Positions 28,841 to 36,929 of a DNA stretch of 64,000 nucleotides are shown here, piece by piece (within the stretch, counting starts at the first letter, position 1; every line of letters begins with the position of its first letter). Source of the DNA: Afipia sp. 1NLS2 (GTDB taxonomy: Bacteria; Pseudomonadota; Alphaproteobacteria; Rhizobiales; Xanthobacteraceae); the NCBI RefSeq assembly GCF_000178995.1, contig NZ_ADVZ01000001.1, positions 372,001 through 436,000 on the forward strand, given 5' to 3'. The notes below the pieces were generated by a model that saw nothing but the letters and a program-made list of their open reading frames with translations, was not told where the DNA came from and did not search any database. The position numbers and the translations under genes were made by a program.

Positions 28841-28996
28841 GATGCTCCTCATCCTCCGGCTGCGGCCCGAATGGCCGCCCCTGTTTCGATCTTCCGCTGG
28901 AAACTACAACCAGCACATAAACCCGGCAGCGGATTTTACCAGCCCCCGCGTTCCGCGCGATTGGAATTGCGCCCGCGTTTGAGATAGCCTGCGCCC

Positions 28997-29572
28997 ATGC
29001 CGAAAGTGAATTTGCGGTTGCCCACCTTGCGCCTTTTCCTGCCTCTCCTGTTCGGACTAGCTCTCGCGCTTCCGGCGCTGTGCGCGTCCAGCACACCAGC
29101 GCGGGCCGATTTCCGGCTATGCAACAACACCTCGAGCCGGGTGGGTATCGCGCTGGGCTACAAGGACAGCGAAGGCTGGGTCACCGAAGGCTGGTGGAAT
29201 ATCTCCTCCCACGCCTGCGAAACGCTGCTCAAGGGCACGCTGGTGGCGCGCTATTATTACATTTACGGCCTCGATTACGACCGCGGCGGCGAATGGTCGG
29301 GCCAGGCCTTCATGTGCTCGCGCGACAAGGAATTCACCATCAAGGGCACCGAGAACTGCCTCGCCCGCGGCTTCGACCGCACCGGCTTCTACGAGGTGGA
29401 TACCGGCGAGCAGCGCTCCTGGACAGTGCAACTGACCGAAACCACCGAGCAGAACCTGCAGCGGCAGCAACAGCCGACCCTGCCGGGATTGCCGAACGCG
29501 CCCGGCGCCGGCCAGCCCGGCGGCATTCTCCCCGCACCTGCCCCGCTTCCCGCACCGGGAACGAAGCAATGA
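28997..29572 (+). CDS. Secreted DUF1036 protein
   Basis: A 191-residue protein with a signal peptide (LFLPLLFGLALALPALCASS, cleavage near ARA-D) and a DUF1036 domain: FRLCNNTSSRVGIALGY, WVTEGWWNISSHACETLL and RYYYIYGLDY. Four conserved cysteines likely form disulfides in the periplasm. The C-terminus is Pro/Gln/Gly-rich. Its stop overlaps the pyk start (ATGA), so the two are translationally coupled. The biological role is unknown. Confidence 0.88.
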   Translation: MPKVNLRLPTLRLFLPLLFGLALALPALCASSTPARADFRLCNNTSSRVGIALGYKDSEGWVTEGWWNISSHACETLLKGTLVARYYYIYGLDYDRGGEWSGQAFMCSRDKEFTIKGTENCLARGFDRTGFYEVDTGEQRSWTVQLTETTEQNLQRQQQPTLPGLPNAPGAGQPGGILPAPAPLPAPGTKQ

Positions 29573-31005
29573 GGCGGCTGCGTCGCGTCCGGATTCTCGC
29601 AACGCTCGGACCTGCCTCGTCCGACAGCGTCACGATTCGCAAGCTGTTCGAAGCGGGAGCCGACGTCTTCCGCATCAACATGAGCCATACCTCGCATGAC
29701 AAGATGCGGGAGTTGATCGCCACCATCCGCAACATCGAGAGCAGCTACAACCGGCCGATCGGCATTCTCGTCGACCTTCAGGGCCCGAAGCTGCGGCTCG
29801 GCGCCTTCAAGGAGGGCGCGGCGATCATCACCAACGGGCAGAATTTCGTACTCGATTCCGATCCCGCGCCGGGCGACAAGACACGCGTCCACCTGCCGCA
29901 TCCGGAAATCCTGCGCGCGCTGAAGCCGGGCGACGCGCTCCTGATCGACGACGGCAAGCTGCGCCTGATCGCGGAGGAAACCTCACACGATCATGCCGTG
30001 ACACGCGTCGTGATCGGCGGGCGCATCTCCGACCGCAAGGGCGTGAGCCTGCCCGACACCGACCTGCCCGTCTCGGCCATGACGCCGAAGGACCATGCCG
30101 ATCTCGCCGCGGCCCTCGACGCCGGCACCGACTGGATCGCGCTGTCGTTCGTGCAGCGCGCCGATGACGTGCACGAGGCCCGCCGCATCGTGCGCGGTCG
30201 CGCGGCGATCATGTCAAAGATCGAAAAGCCGCAGGCCATCGAACGCCTTGAGGCGATCATGGATGCCTCCGACGCCATCATGGTGGCGCGTGGCGATCTC
30301 GGCGTCGAAATGCCGGTCGAGCGCGTGCCGGGACTTCAGAAACAAATGACGCGCATGGCGCGGCGCATGGGCAAGCCGGTCATCATCGCGACCCAGATGC
30401 TGGAATCGATGATCGCCTCACCGGTGCCGACGCGCGCCGAAGTCTCCGACGTCGCGACCGCGGTGTTCGAGGGGGCCGACGCCGTGATGCTGTCGGCGGA
30501 ATCCGCGGCTGGCAAATATCCCTCCGACGCGGTGATGATGATGGATCACATCGGCGAGGAGGTGGAGCGCGACCCGACCTTCAGCAGCGTGATCGACGGG
30601 CAGCGCCCCGCGCCGGAAGCTACCGCCGGCGACGCCATCGCCGACGCCGCGCGGCAGATCGCCGAGACGCTGCATTTGCCGGCCATCATCTGCTGGACCA
30701 GTTCGGGCTCGACGGCCATTCGTGTCGCACGCGAGCGGCCCCGCTGTCCGATCGTCGCGATCACGCCGAATGCCGTGGTCGCACGCAAGCTTGCCTTGTT
30801 GTGGGGCGTGCATTGCGTGGTGGCCGAGGACGCGCAGGACGGCGACGACATGATCCAGCGCGCGGGCCGCATCGCCTATCGCGACGGCTTCGCCAAGGCT
30901 GGCGAGCGCGTCATCGTCGTCGCGGGCGTGCCGTTCGGCACCCCGGGCACCACCAACATGGTGCGCATCGCCACTATCGGCTCGGACAGCGACGCCAATA
31001 TCTGA
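29569..31005 (+). CDS. pyk: Pyruvate kinase
   Basis: Converts phosphoenolpyruvate and ADP to pyruvate and ATP. The 478-residue protein has RRVRILATLGPASSD at the start, FRINMSHTSHDKM (substrate Asn), LVDLQGPKLRLG, the catalytic Lys in IMSKIEKPQAIERLEAI, MVARGDLGVEMP and IIATQMLESMI. The ATG at 29569 overlaps the preceding stop and gives the standard N-terminus; the open frame upstream is an accidental extension inside DUF1036. Confidence 0.96.
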   Translation: MRRLRRVRILATLGPASSDSVTIRKLFEAGADVFRINMSHTSHDKMRELIATIRNIESSYNRPIGILVDLQGPKLRLGAFKEGAAIITNGQNFVLDSDPAPGDKTRVHLPHPEILRALKPGDALLIDDGKLRLIAEETSHDHAVTRVVIGGRISDRKGVSLPDTDLPVSAMTPKDHADLAAALDAGTDWIALSFVQRADDVHEARRIVRGRAAIMSKIEKPQAIERLEAIMDASDAIMVARGDLGVEMPVERVPGLQKQMTRMARRMGKPVIIATQMLESMIASPVPTRAEVSDVATAVFEGADAVMLSAESAAGKYPSDAVMMMDHIGEEVERDPTFSSVIDGQRPAPEATAGDAIADAARQIAETLHLPAIICWTSSGSTAIRVARERPRCPIVAITPNAVVARKLALLWGVHCVVAEDAQDGDDMIQRAGRIAYRDGFAKAGERVIVVAGVPFGTPGTTNMVRIATIGSDSDANI

Positions 31006-31007
31006 TT

Positions 31008-31388
31008 TCAGGCGGCGCTTGTCCGCTCAAAGTGGATCACCTGCCAGACGAACAGCACGACGCTCACCAGCACCATGATCGAGCCCGCGCCCGCCAGCGG
31101 CTCACCCTCATGCTTGCCCATATGGATCATGGCGACGCCGATCGCCATCACAATGGTCCCGGCGATCCAGATCATCACCTGCAGGCGTGCCACCCGTGCG
31201 GCATCGAGTGCCGGATGCAGGCGGTAGAACAGCCCGAACAGAAATAAAGACACCCAGCCGAGCAGGTTGAGATGGGCGTGGGCTGCAAGGGTTGAATGAT
31301 CCTGCGAGATCGCCATCGCAAGGCCCCAGATCATTCCGAAGGTGAGGATCAAGGCGGCGACAAGGAAACTGAGCGACGAAGCTCTCAT
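31008..31388 (-). CDS. Four-helix membrane protein with HAHLNLLGW motif (oxidase subunit I-like)
   Basis: A 126-residue inner-membrane protein with four predicted helices. The segment HAHLNLLGWVSLFLFGLFYR resembles a helix of heme-copper/NorB-type oxidase subunit I families, including heme-ligand-like histidines, but the protein is far too short for an oxidase. The function is unknown. The start at 31388 is the first ATG leading into the first helix. It ends two bases after pyk on the opposite strand. Confidence 0.7.
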   Translation of the reverse strand: MRASSLSFLVAALILTFGMIWGLAMAISQDHSTLAAHAHLNLLGWVSLFLFGLFYRLHPALDAARVARLQVMIWIAGTIVMAIGVAMIHMGKHEGEPLAGAGSIMVLVSVVLFVWQVIHFERTSAA

Positions 31389-31420
31389 GATGCAATCCCC
31401 CAAATAAAGCCAAGACATAG

Positions 31421-31455
31421 CAAAACCGCCGCTCCACATGAAGCGGAGCGGCGGT
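31421..31455 (-). terminator. Terminator of the TPR protein gene
   Basis: Perfect 11-base-pair stem ACCGCCGCTCC (31425-31435) with GGAGCGGCGGT (31445-31455), followed on the minus strand by TTTTG. Confidence 0.75.
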
Positions 31456-31468
31456 CCGATGCACGGTT

Positions 31469-32101
31469 TCAAATGTCGCGGCCTTCGACCTTTTCCGACA
31501 GGGTCTTCACCATGTCCGGCACCTTGTCGAGGTGCGGATTGATGGCGAGCGCGCGGCGGAACACGTCCAGCGCATGCTTGGCGTCGCCGGTTTCCTCGAG
31601 GATGACGCCGAGCCCCGCCAGCGCACCGAAGTGGCGCGGCTCACGGCGCAGCACTTCCTCGATATCTTCCATCGCGCGGTTGTAGTCGTTCTTCTTGTAA
31701 TAAAGCGTCGCGCGCCTGTTCCAGGCTTCCGTGTAATCGGGACGCAGCTTGATGATGGCGTCGAGCAGTTTCAGCGCGACGTCGGATTCGTTGTTCTCCA
31801 GCGCGATGCTCGCGCGCGCCATCAGCAGCGCGACAGTGTCGCTCGGCGTCTTCATCCAGATCGCCCAGATCCGCGCCTCGACCGCGCGCGCGCTTTCCTC
31901 GTCGGGCGCTGCCTTCAGCGCATCGAACAGAAAGTCGAGGCTCTTGCCATGGGCTTTGACGGACGGAAGCTGTTTCGGCGCTTGCGGCAGCTTCTGCCTG
32001 AGGTGGGAGTCGGGCTGCGCGGCTGCGGGCGCAACAGCAAGCAGCGCCGCGAGTACAAATCCAGCCGGAACATTCACGGCGACACGCCGGGTCAATTTCA
32101 T
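31469..32101 (-). CDS. Exported TPR-repeat protein
   Basis: A 210-residue protein with an N-terminal signal peptide (VPAGFVLAALLAVAPAAAQ) and three to four tetratricopeptide repeats in the C-terminal 130 residues, for example YTEAWNRRATLYYKKNDYNR and AMEDIEEVLRREPRHFGALA. TPRs bind other proteins. The partner is unknown. The ATG at 32101 has no strong ribosome site. Confidence 0.82.
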   Translation of the reverse strand: MKLTRRVAVNVPAGFVLAALLAVAPAAAQPDSHLRQKLPQAPKQLPSVKAHGKSLDFLFDALKAAPDEESARAVEARIWAIWMKTPSDTVALLMARASIALENNESDVALKLLDAIIKLRPDYTEAWNRRATLYYKKNDYNRAMEDIEEVLRREPRHFGALAGLGVILEETGDAKHALDVFRRALAINPHLDKVPDMVKTLSEKVEGRDI

Positions 32102-32119
32102 GCAAGGATTTTAAACGCG

Positions 32120-32151
32120 CAAAACGCCGCCTGCAAAGGGCAAGCGGCGTC
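32120..32151 (-). terminator. Terminator of rpmJ
   Basis: Stem ACGCCGC (32124-32130) with GCGGCGT (32144-32150), followed on the minus strand by TTTTGCG. It lies between rpmJ and the TPR gene. A second hairpin, GCCGGAC/GTCCGGC (32178-32194), lies nearer to rpmJ without a T run. Confidence 0.7.
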
Positions 32152-32208
32152 AAACAGATGTGATGATTTAGGGAGTGCCGGACAGCGTCCGGCAAACGTC
32201 AAAGGTGA

Positions 32209-32334
32209 TTAGCCCTGACGCGCCTTGAAGCGGCGCTGCACCTTGTTGATCACGTAAACCCGGCCCTTGCGGCGGACCAGACGGTTGTTGCGGTGACGAC
32301 CACGGAGCGATTTCAGCGAGTTACGGACCTTCAT
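32209..32334 (-). CDS. rpmJ: 50S ribosomal protein L36
   Basis: A 41-residue basic protein starting [20 protein letters not shown] and ending with the invariant-type [14 protein letters not shown]. It lacks the CxxC...C...H zinc ligands of the classic L36, so it is the zinc-independent C-minus form usual in alphaproteobacteria. It stands alone with its own terminator. Confidence 0.95.
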   Translation of the reverse strand: MKVRNSLKSLRGRHRNNRLVRRKGRVYVINKVQRRFKARQG

Positions 32335-32546
32335 GGGACATGCTCTTGCGAAAGGCCGTATCGACAGGCCGAGTTGCATCAATATCTATGGGCGCCCGGG
32401 CGGCAGGGCCATCGCCGGGATGGCCGGTTTCTAGAGAGCGCAGGGCGGAATGTCAATGCAATCAAGGCTTTTTCTGAACGGCGGGGGATAAAGGAAGGCC
32501 ATTTTCTCAAGTTTCATCACTGAAATCCTTGGGAAAATCCAGCCTC

Positions 32547-33491
32547 TCAGCCCGCCTCCGGTTCCCTGCGAGATTTTGCGGTAGCCGCCTTGCCCAGCCG
32601 GGCCAGATGGGTGGCGAGGAACTCGACCAGCGCCTCCACCCGGGCGGGGCGCGGACCGCCCGGCGGCATCACCAGATGCACCGCCCCTTCCGGCTGCTTC
32701 CAGCCCTTGAGGATGACCTCGACCTGCTTCCTGGCGATCGCCTCGCCGATGATGAAGTCCGGCAGGTCGGCAATGCCGAGCCCGGCGATCAGCGCGGGAA
32801 GCACCGCCTCGCCGTTGTTGATCCGCAACTGGCCGGAAGGCCGTACCGACACCGCCTCGCCCGCATCGTTGAAATAATGCCAGACCTCCGGCGTCGTCCG
32901 GTAGGCATAGGTAAAGCAGCGATGCTGGGCGAGATGCATCGGATGCGTCGGCCGTCCGTATTTCTTGAGGTAAGACGGCGCAGCCACGGTGTAGACCGGC
33001 ATCGGGCAGAGCCGCCGCGCCACCAGCGAGGAATCCGGCAGCCGCGCGATGCGCACGCCGATGTCGAACCCCTCCCCAATCAGATCAACCATCGCGTCGC
33101 TCAAATGCAGATCGATCGACACATCCGGATATTGCGCGAGAAATTCCGGCAGGAGCGGCGCGATCACCCGCTGGCCGAATGTCATCGGCACCGCCAGCCG
33201 CACAAGCCCGCGCGGCGAGGCCGCCTGCGACAGTGCCTCGTTTTCAGCCTCTTCGCCGTCCGCCAATAGTTGCGCCGCGCGCACCGACAGCGCGCGACCG
33301 GCATCGGTCAGCGCCAGACGGCGCGAACTGCGGTTGAACAGCCGCGCGCCCAACCGCTCCTCCAGCCGCGTCACAGCCTTCGAGACTGTCGCTTTCGACA
33401 GAGCGAGTTCGCTCGCGGCGGCAGCGAAGGACCGCAGTTCCACCACCTTGGCAAAGATCGCCATCGCCTCGAAATCGGGAAGTTTCGACAT
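32547..33491 (-). CDS. LysR-type transcriptional regulator
   Basis: A 314-residue regulator: N-terminal winged helix (FAAAASELALSKATVSKAVT, residues about 20-40) and a two-lobed effector-binding domain (LVRLAVPMTFGQRVIAPLLP onward). It resembles the large LysR subgroup of AaeR/DsdC-like type that controls a divergent neighbour. The start at 33491 has GGAG upstream. It is divergent from the pirin gene with a palindromic candidate operator between them. Confidence 0.92.
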   Translation of the reverse strand: MSKLPDFEAMAIFAKVVELRSFAAAASELALSKATVSKAVTRLEERLGARLFNRSSRRLALTDAGRALSVRAAQLLADGEEAENEALSQAASPRGLVRLAVPMTFGQRVIAPLLPEFLAQYPDVSIDLHLSDAMVDLIGEGFDIGVRIARLPDSSLVARRLCPMPVYTVAAPSYLKKYGRPTHPMHLAQHRCFTYAYRTTPEVWHYFNDAGEAVSVRPSGQLRINNGEAVLPALIAGLGIADLPDFIIGEAIARKQVEVILKGWKQPEGAVHLVMPPGGPRPARVEALVEFLATHLARLGKAATAKSRREPEAG

Positions 33492-33542
33492 GCCGGCTCC
33501 AATGCCGGGCGGGCACTCCGGCAATTATCATTGGTTTATATT

Positions 33543-33570
33543 TAGAAACGATGAGTTTCAATAGTTTCTA
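33543..33570. promoter_or_regulatory. Candidate LysR operator between the LysR and pirin genes
   Basis: GAAAC (33545-33549), GTTTC (33555-33559) and GTTTC (33564-33568) form two overlapping inverted repeats: GAAAC-N5-GTTTC and TAGAAAC-N14-GTTTCTA. It sits midway in the 151-base divergent region, about 50 bases from the LysR start and 70 from pirin, as expected for LysR control. Confidence 0.5.
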
Positions 33571-33642
33571 TTTTTAGACCATGCGGAAAGGCCTAAATCA
33601 GCGCCATCGAAACCCACAACCCCAGGCAATGGAGGACATGAC

Positions 33643-34344
33643 ATGATCGAACTTCGTCCCTTCAGTTCTCTTGGCGGCGCCAACCACGGCTGGCTCAACG
33701 CCAAGCATCACTTCTCGTTCGCGAGCTACTACGATCCCGCCCGCATGAGCCACGGCGCGCTGCGCGTCTGGAACGACGACGAGATCGCACCCAACACCGG
33801 CTTTCCGGCGCATCCGCATTCGGACATGGAGATCATCACCTATGTCCGCGAAGGCGCGATCACGCATCAGGACTCGCTCGGCAACAAGGGTCGCACCGAA
33901 GCCGGTGACGTTCAGGTGATGAGCGCAGGCTCTGGCATCCGCCATGCCGAGTACAACCTCGAGCCGGTCAAGACGACGCTGTTCCAGATCTGGATCGAGC
34001 CGACGCAGCAGGGCGGCCAGCCGTGCTGGGGCGCAAAGCCTTTCCCGAAGGGCAATCGCTCCGGCAAGTTCGTGGCGCTGGCCAGCGGCTTCAAGGACGA
34101 CGCCGACGCCTTGCCGATCCGCGCCGAAGCACGGGTGCTCGGCACCACGCTGAAGGCGGGCGAGAGCGTCGATGTGGCGCTCAACGATAACCACAAGGGT
34201 TATCTCGTGCCCGCGACCGGCGCGGTCGAGATCAACGGCGTCCGCGCCAATGCACGCGACGGTGTCGCGATCAGCAATGAGCCGAACCTGCGCATCACCG
34301 CGCTGGAAGACTCCGAACTCGTGCTGGTGGAGACGGCGGCATGA
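33643..34344 (+). CDS. Pirin family protein
   Basis: A 233-residue bicupin. The N-terminal cupin has the metal site GFPAHPHSDMEIITYV (two His, and a later His in GSGIRHAEYN with Glu), as in YhhW/pirin quercetinases. The second half is the pirin C-terminal cupin. Some bacterial pirins act as quercetin 2,3-dioxygenases, others in redox sensing. It is divergent from LysR and upstream of wrbA, suggesting an electrophile or quinone stress role. Confidence 0.92.
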   Translation: MIELRPFSSLGGANHGWLNAKHHFSFASYYDPARMSHGALRVWNDDEIAPNTGFPAHPHSDMEIITYVREGAITHQDSLGNKGRTEAGDVQVMSAGSGIRHAEYNLEPVKTTLFQIWIEPTQQGGQPCWGAKPFPKGNRSGKFVALASGFKDDADALPIRAEARVLGTTLKAGESVDVALNDNHKGYLVPATGAVEINGVRANARDGVAISNEPNLRITALEDSELVLVETAA

Positions 34345-34440
34345 TCGATCTCTTGCTCGCGATGCCGGTGGTGACCGCAAGCCTGCGGACGCTGCTCGGC
34401 CATGCCCGGCACTGCCGCGCGCGCCTGCACTGACACCAAC

Positions 34441-34464
34441 GCCGTGGCCCTCACGGGCCACGGC
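34441..34464. terminator. Perfect hairpin between pirin and wrbA
   Basis: GCCGTGGCCC and GGGCCACGGC form a ten-base-pair stem with a TCAC loop, followed by CCCTTCTCTC. It lacks a clean T run, so attenuation rather than full termination before wrbA is possible. Confidence 0.5.
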
Positions 34465-34503
34465 CCCTTCTCTCAATCACCTTGAATTTAGTTGGAGCCT
34501 CCG

Positions 34504-35103
34504 ATGCCAAAAGTTCTCGTTCTTTATTATTCTACCTACGGCCACATTGAAGCCATGGCCAACGCCGTTGCCGAAGGCGCGCGCGAGGCAGGCGCAACCG
34601 TCGACATCAAGCGCGTGCCTGAGACCGCCCCTCTCGAAGTCGCAAAAGCCGCGCATTTCAAGCTCGATCAGGCTGCCCCAATCGCCAAAATCGAGGATCT
34701 TGCGAATTACGACGCCATCATCGTCGGCACCGGCACCCGCTTCGGCCGCATCTCCTCGCAGATGGCGAGCTTCCTCGATCAGGCCGGCGGCCTGTGGGCG
34801 AAGGGCGCGCTGCACGGCAAGGTCGGCGGCGCATTCTCCTCGACCGCGACCCAGCACGGCGGTCAGGAGACGACCCTGTTTTCCATCATCACCAACCTCC
34901 TGCACTTCGGCATGGTGATCGTCGGGTTGAACTACGGCTTCGCCGGACAGATGGGCGTCAAGGAAGTGACCGGCGGCGCACCTTACGGTGCGACGACGAT
35001 TACTGATGGCGACGGCTCACGCATGCCGAGCCAGAACGAACTCGATGCCGCGCGCTATCAGGGCCGCACCATCGCCGAAACCGCGAAGAAACTGCACGGC
35101 TGA
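34504..35103 (+). CDS. wrbA: NAD(P)H:quinone oxidoreductase, WrbA
   Basis: An FMN flavodoxin-like quinone reductase of 199 residues that carries out two-electron reduction of quinones. Features: [19 protein letters not shown] at the start (FMN phosphate loop), DYDAI-like strand, [36 protein letters not shown] and the C-terminal [20 protein letters not shown], all WrbA hallmarks. The ATG at 34504 is chosen for its GGAG site and family N-terminus. Confidence 0.96.
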   Translation: MPKVLVLYYSTYGHIEAMANAVAEGAREAGATVDIKRVPETAPLEVAKAAHFKLDQAAPIAKIEDLANYDAIIVGTGTRFGRISSQMASFLDQAGGLWAKGALHGKVGGAFSSTATQHGGQETTLFSIITNLLHFGMVIVGLNYGFAGQMGVKEVTGGAPYGATTITDGDGSRMPSQNELDAARYQGRTIAETAKKLHG

Positions 35104-35109
35104 TTTTCA

Positions 35110-35148
35110 CAAGGCGGCGTATCGCAATCTTTTGCCTACGCCGCCTTG
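35110..35148. terminator. 12-base-pair hairpin overlapping the end of the DUF3175 gene
   Basis: CAAGGCGGCGTA (35110-35121) pairs perfectly with TACGCCGCCTTG (35137-35148). The right arm is the final codons and stop of the DUF3175 gene; the left arm lies just past the wrbA stop. Probably a shared terminator for the converging genes, though T runs are short. Confidence 0.5.
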
Positions 35149-35555
35149 CCGAAAGCCTTGCGCAATTCGCCTTTCGCAGCTTCCAGCTTCTTGCGCCGTG
35201 TGGCGGGCAGGTTCTTGCCTGCGCGGTTGATATAGAACACCAGCATCGACATCGCCGAGCGATATGGATCGCTCTTGCGCCGGTGGCTATGCTCGGCCGA
35301 ACGCTTCAGTGACCGTGCGATCGCCTTCGGGCTATCCTGTTTGAAGACATTATGCTTGAGATCGAGCGCGTCGCTGGTCTGCGTGACGTGCTTCGACCAT
35401 TTCTTCACCGGACGCTTTGCGGCATGTGGACCGGCTTTGCGCGTCCGCCGCGCCGTGGGTTTGGCGCTTGCCTTTTTGTTACGTGCCTTGCGCGCATGGG
35501 TGCCGCGCAATTTTGATGTTGCCGTCCGTTTGCGCCGTGTCGCGGTTTTTGCCAT
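35136..35555 (-). CDS. DUF3175 protein with basic histone-like N-terminus
   Basis: A 139-residue very basic protein. The DUF3175 domain occupies residues about 50-137 (KKWSKHVTQTSDALDLKHNV, KAIARSLKRSAEHSHRRK, PYRSAMSMLVFYINRAGKNL). The first 48 residues are Lys/Arg/Ala-rich (KLRGTHARKARNKKASAKPT), similar to histone H1 tails, so nucleic-acid binding is likely but unproven. No function is known for the family. Confidence 0.85.
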   Translation of the reverse strand: MAKTATRRKRTATSKLRGTHARKARNKKASAKPTARRTRKAGPHAAKRPVKKWSKHVTQTSDALDLKHNVFKQDSPKAIARSLKRSAEHSHRRKSDPYRSAMSMLVFYINRAGKNLPATRRKKLEAAKGELRKAFGKAA

Positions 35556-35641
35556 GGTTTGCGTCCTTCGCGATTGAGACGAGCACCTAACGCCTCGTGC
35601 CGTTTCAGGTTCGCAATCGCTCTTTGCAAAATGGACCGCCC

Positions 35642-36379
35642 ATGACCATCAAAGCCTTCGTGTTCGACGCCTATGGCACGCTCTACGATATCCAGTCGGT
35701 CGCGGCCGTCACCGAGGAGGCCTTCCCCGGCCATGGTGATTTCATCACGCAGGTCTGGCGGATGAAGCAGCTCGAATACACCTGGCAGCGCAGCATGATG
35801 CAGCGCTATGCGGATTTCTCGGTCGTGACACGGGAATCGCTCGTCTATTCGTTGAAGCTGCTCGGCCTCACCTACAGCGACGCCGTGTTCGAGCGCATCA
35901 TGGACAAATACATCCACCTCGACCTGTATCCGGACGCCAAGGCAGCACTTGCGGCCTTGAAAGGCCACAAGCTCGCCATTCTGTCGAACGGCAGCAGCCA
36001 GATGCTCAACGATCTGGTGAAAAACACCGGCCTCGATCAAACCCTTGACGCCACCATCAGCATCGACAGCGAGCGCATCTTCAAGCCCGCGCCGCAGGCC
36101 TACACGCTGATCGAGAAAAGACTCGGCGTGAAGCCGAGCGAGGTGATCTTCGTCTCGTCAAATCCGTTCGACGTCGCGGGCGCGAAATCCTTCGGCCTCA
36201 ACGTCGCATGGATCGAACGCGTCACCCCGCAGGCGATGGCCGCCGAGATTAAGCCCGGCGCGCCGGTCGCTCCCGTCACCATGTTCAAGGCCGTGCGAAC
36301 GCAGATGGACGAGTTGGGATTCCTGCCGGATCACCGCATCCGCGCATTGTCCGACCTGCCGAAGCTCGTCGGAAAATAA
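35642..36379 (+). CDS. Haloacid dehalogenase, type II
   Basis: A 245-residue HAD-superfamily hydrolase of the L-2-haloacid dehalogenase type, which removes halide from L-2-haloalkanoates with inversion. Motifs: FVFDAYGTLYD near residue 6 (nucleophile Asp), AILSNGSSQML near 118, KPAPQAY near 152 and FVSSNPFDVAGAKSFGLNVA near 172, which is the type II signature rather than a phosphatase one. The ATG at 35642 starts at the first motif strand. Physiological substrate unknown. Confidence 0.9.
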   Translation: MTIKAFVFDAYGTLYDIQSVAAVTEEAFPGHGDFITQVWRMKQLEYTWQRSMMQRYADFSVVTRESLVYSLKLLGLTYSDAVFERIMDKYIHLDLYPDAKAALAALKGHKLAILSNGSSQMLNDLVKNTGLDQTLDATISIDSERIFKPAPQAYTLIEKRLGVKPSEVIFVSSNPFDVAGAKSFGLNVAWIERVTPQAMAAEIKPGAPVAPVTMFKAVRTQMDELGFLPDHRIRALSDLPKLVGK

Positions 36380-36616
36380 TCAGCTCTTGAAGTACGGCTC
36401 GACGGTACCGGAAAATTTCATGGTGATCGGATTGCCGTGGCGGTCCTTCGCCGAGCCGACGCTCATGCGCACCCAGCCCTCGCTGACGCAATATTCCTCG
36501 ACATTGGTTTTCTCGACGCCCTTGAAGCGGATGCCGATATCGCGAGACAAAACCTTCTCGTCGTAAAACGGGCTGTTGGGGTCCACCGAGAGGCGGTCGG
36601 GCAATTCCTCGCTCAT
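36380..36616 (-). CDS. DUF3297 family protein
   Basis: A 78-residue cytoplasmic protein with the family string DRLSVDPNSPFYDEKVLSRD and NVEEYCVSEGWVRM. Function unknown. Two ATG codons are adjacent; the second (36616) is five bases from AAAGGA and is preferred. The stop abuts the dehalogenase stop on the other strand. Confidence 0.85.
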   Translation of the reverse strand: MSEELPDRLSVDPNSPFYDEKVLSRDIGIRFKGVEKTNVEEYCVSEGWVRMSVGSAKDRHGNPITMKFSGTVEPYFKS

Positions 36617-36681
36617 CATCGTCCTTTAATTGTCGCCGCAGGCATGCCTGCCATGCGTTGCCGTGTGCCAGTTAAGGTCAG

Positions 36682-36768
36682 TCAGAACGGCAAATGTCCG
36701 CTTTTGAAATAATACATCGCGAGATAGCCGATCGCCAACCCGATCACCACACCTATTGCCACTCTCAT
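36682..36768 (-). CDS. 28-residue membrane peptide
   Basis: A small open frame encoding a single hydrophobic helix with a short charged end: it starts MRVAIGVVIGLAIGYLAMYY and ends FKSGHLPF. A strong GGAGG site lies six bases before the ATG, and the composition is typical of a real small membrane protein. It lies in the promoter-side region of tkt on the opposite strand. Function unknown; possibly regulatory or a stabilising subunit of a membrane complex. Confidence 0.6.
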   Translation of the reverse strand: MRVAIGVVIGLAIGYLAMYYFKSGHLPF

Positions 36769-36929
36769 GTGCGCCTCCGTTGCCTCATCATAGGCGCATC
36801 TTCACGTCGTCGCGACACCGCCCGAAACGGGAACCATCCCGTCTTACGTCCGTTTTATTCCAGTTATAGCTTTGCCGCCGGGGCACGGACGCAAGACAGA
36901 CGTTTTCAGCCACGCCGGGAAAATCACCA

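Noticed and set aside
34341-34433. 30-codon open frame overlapping the pirin stop (ATGA)
   Set aside because: It lacks a ribosome site and a hydrophobic or conserved pattern; the overlap is probably chance, though translational coupling cannot be excluded.
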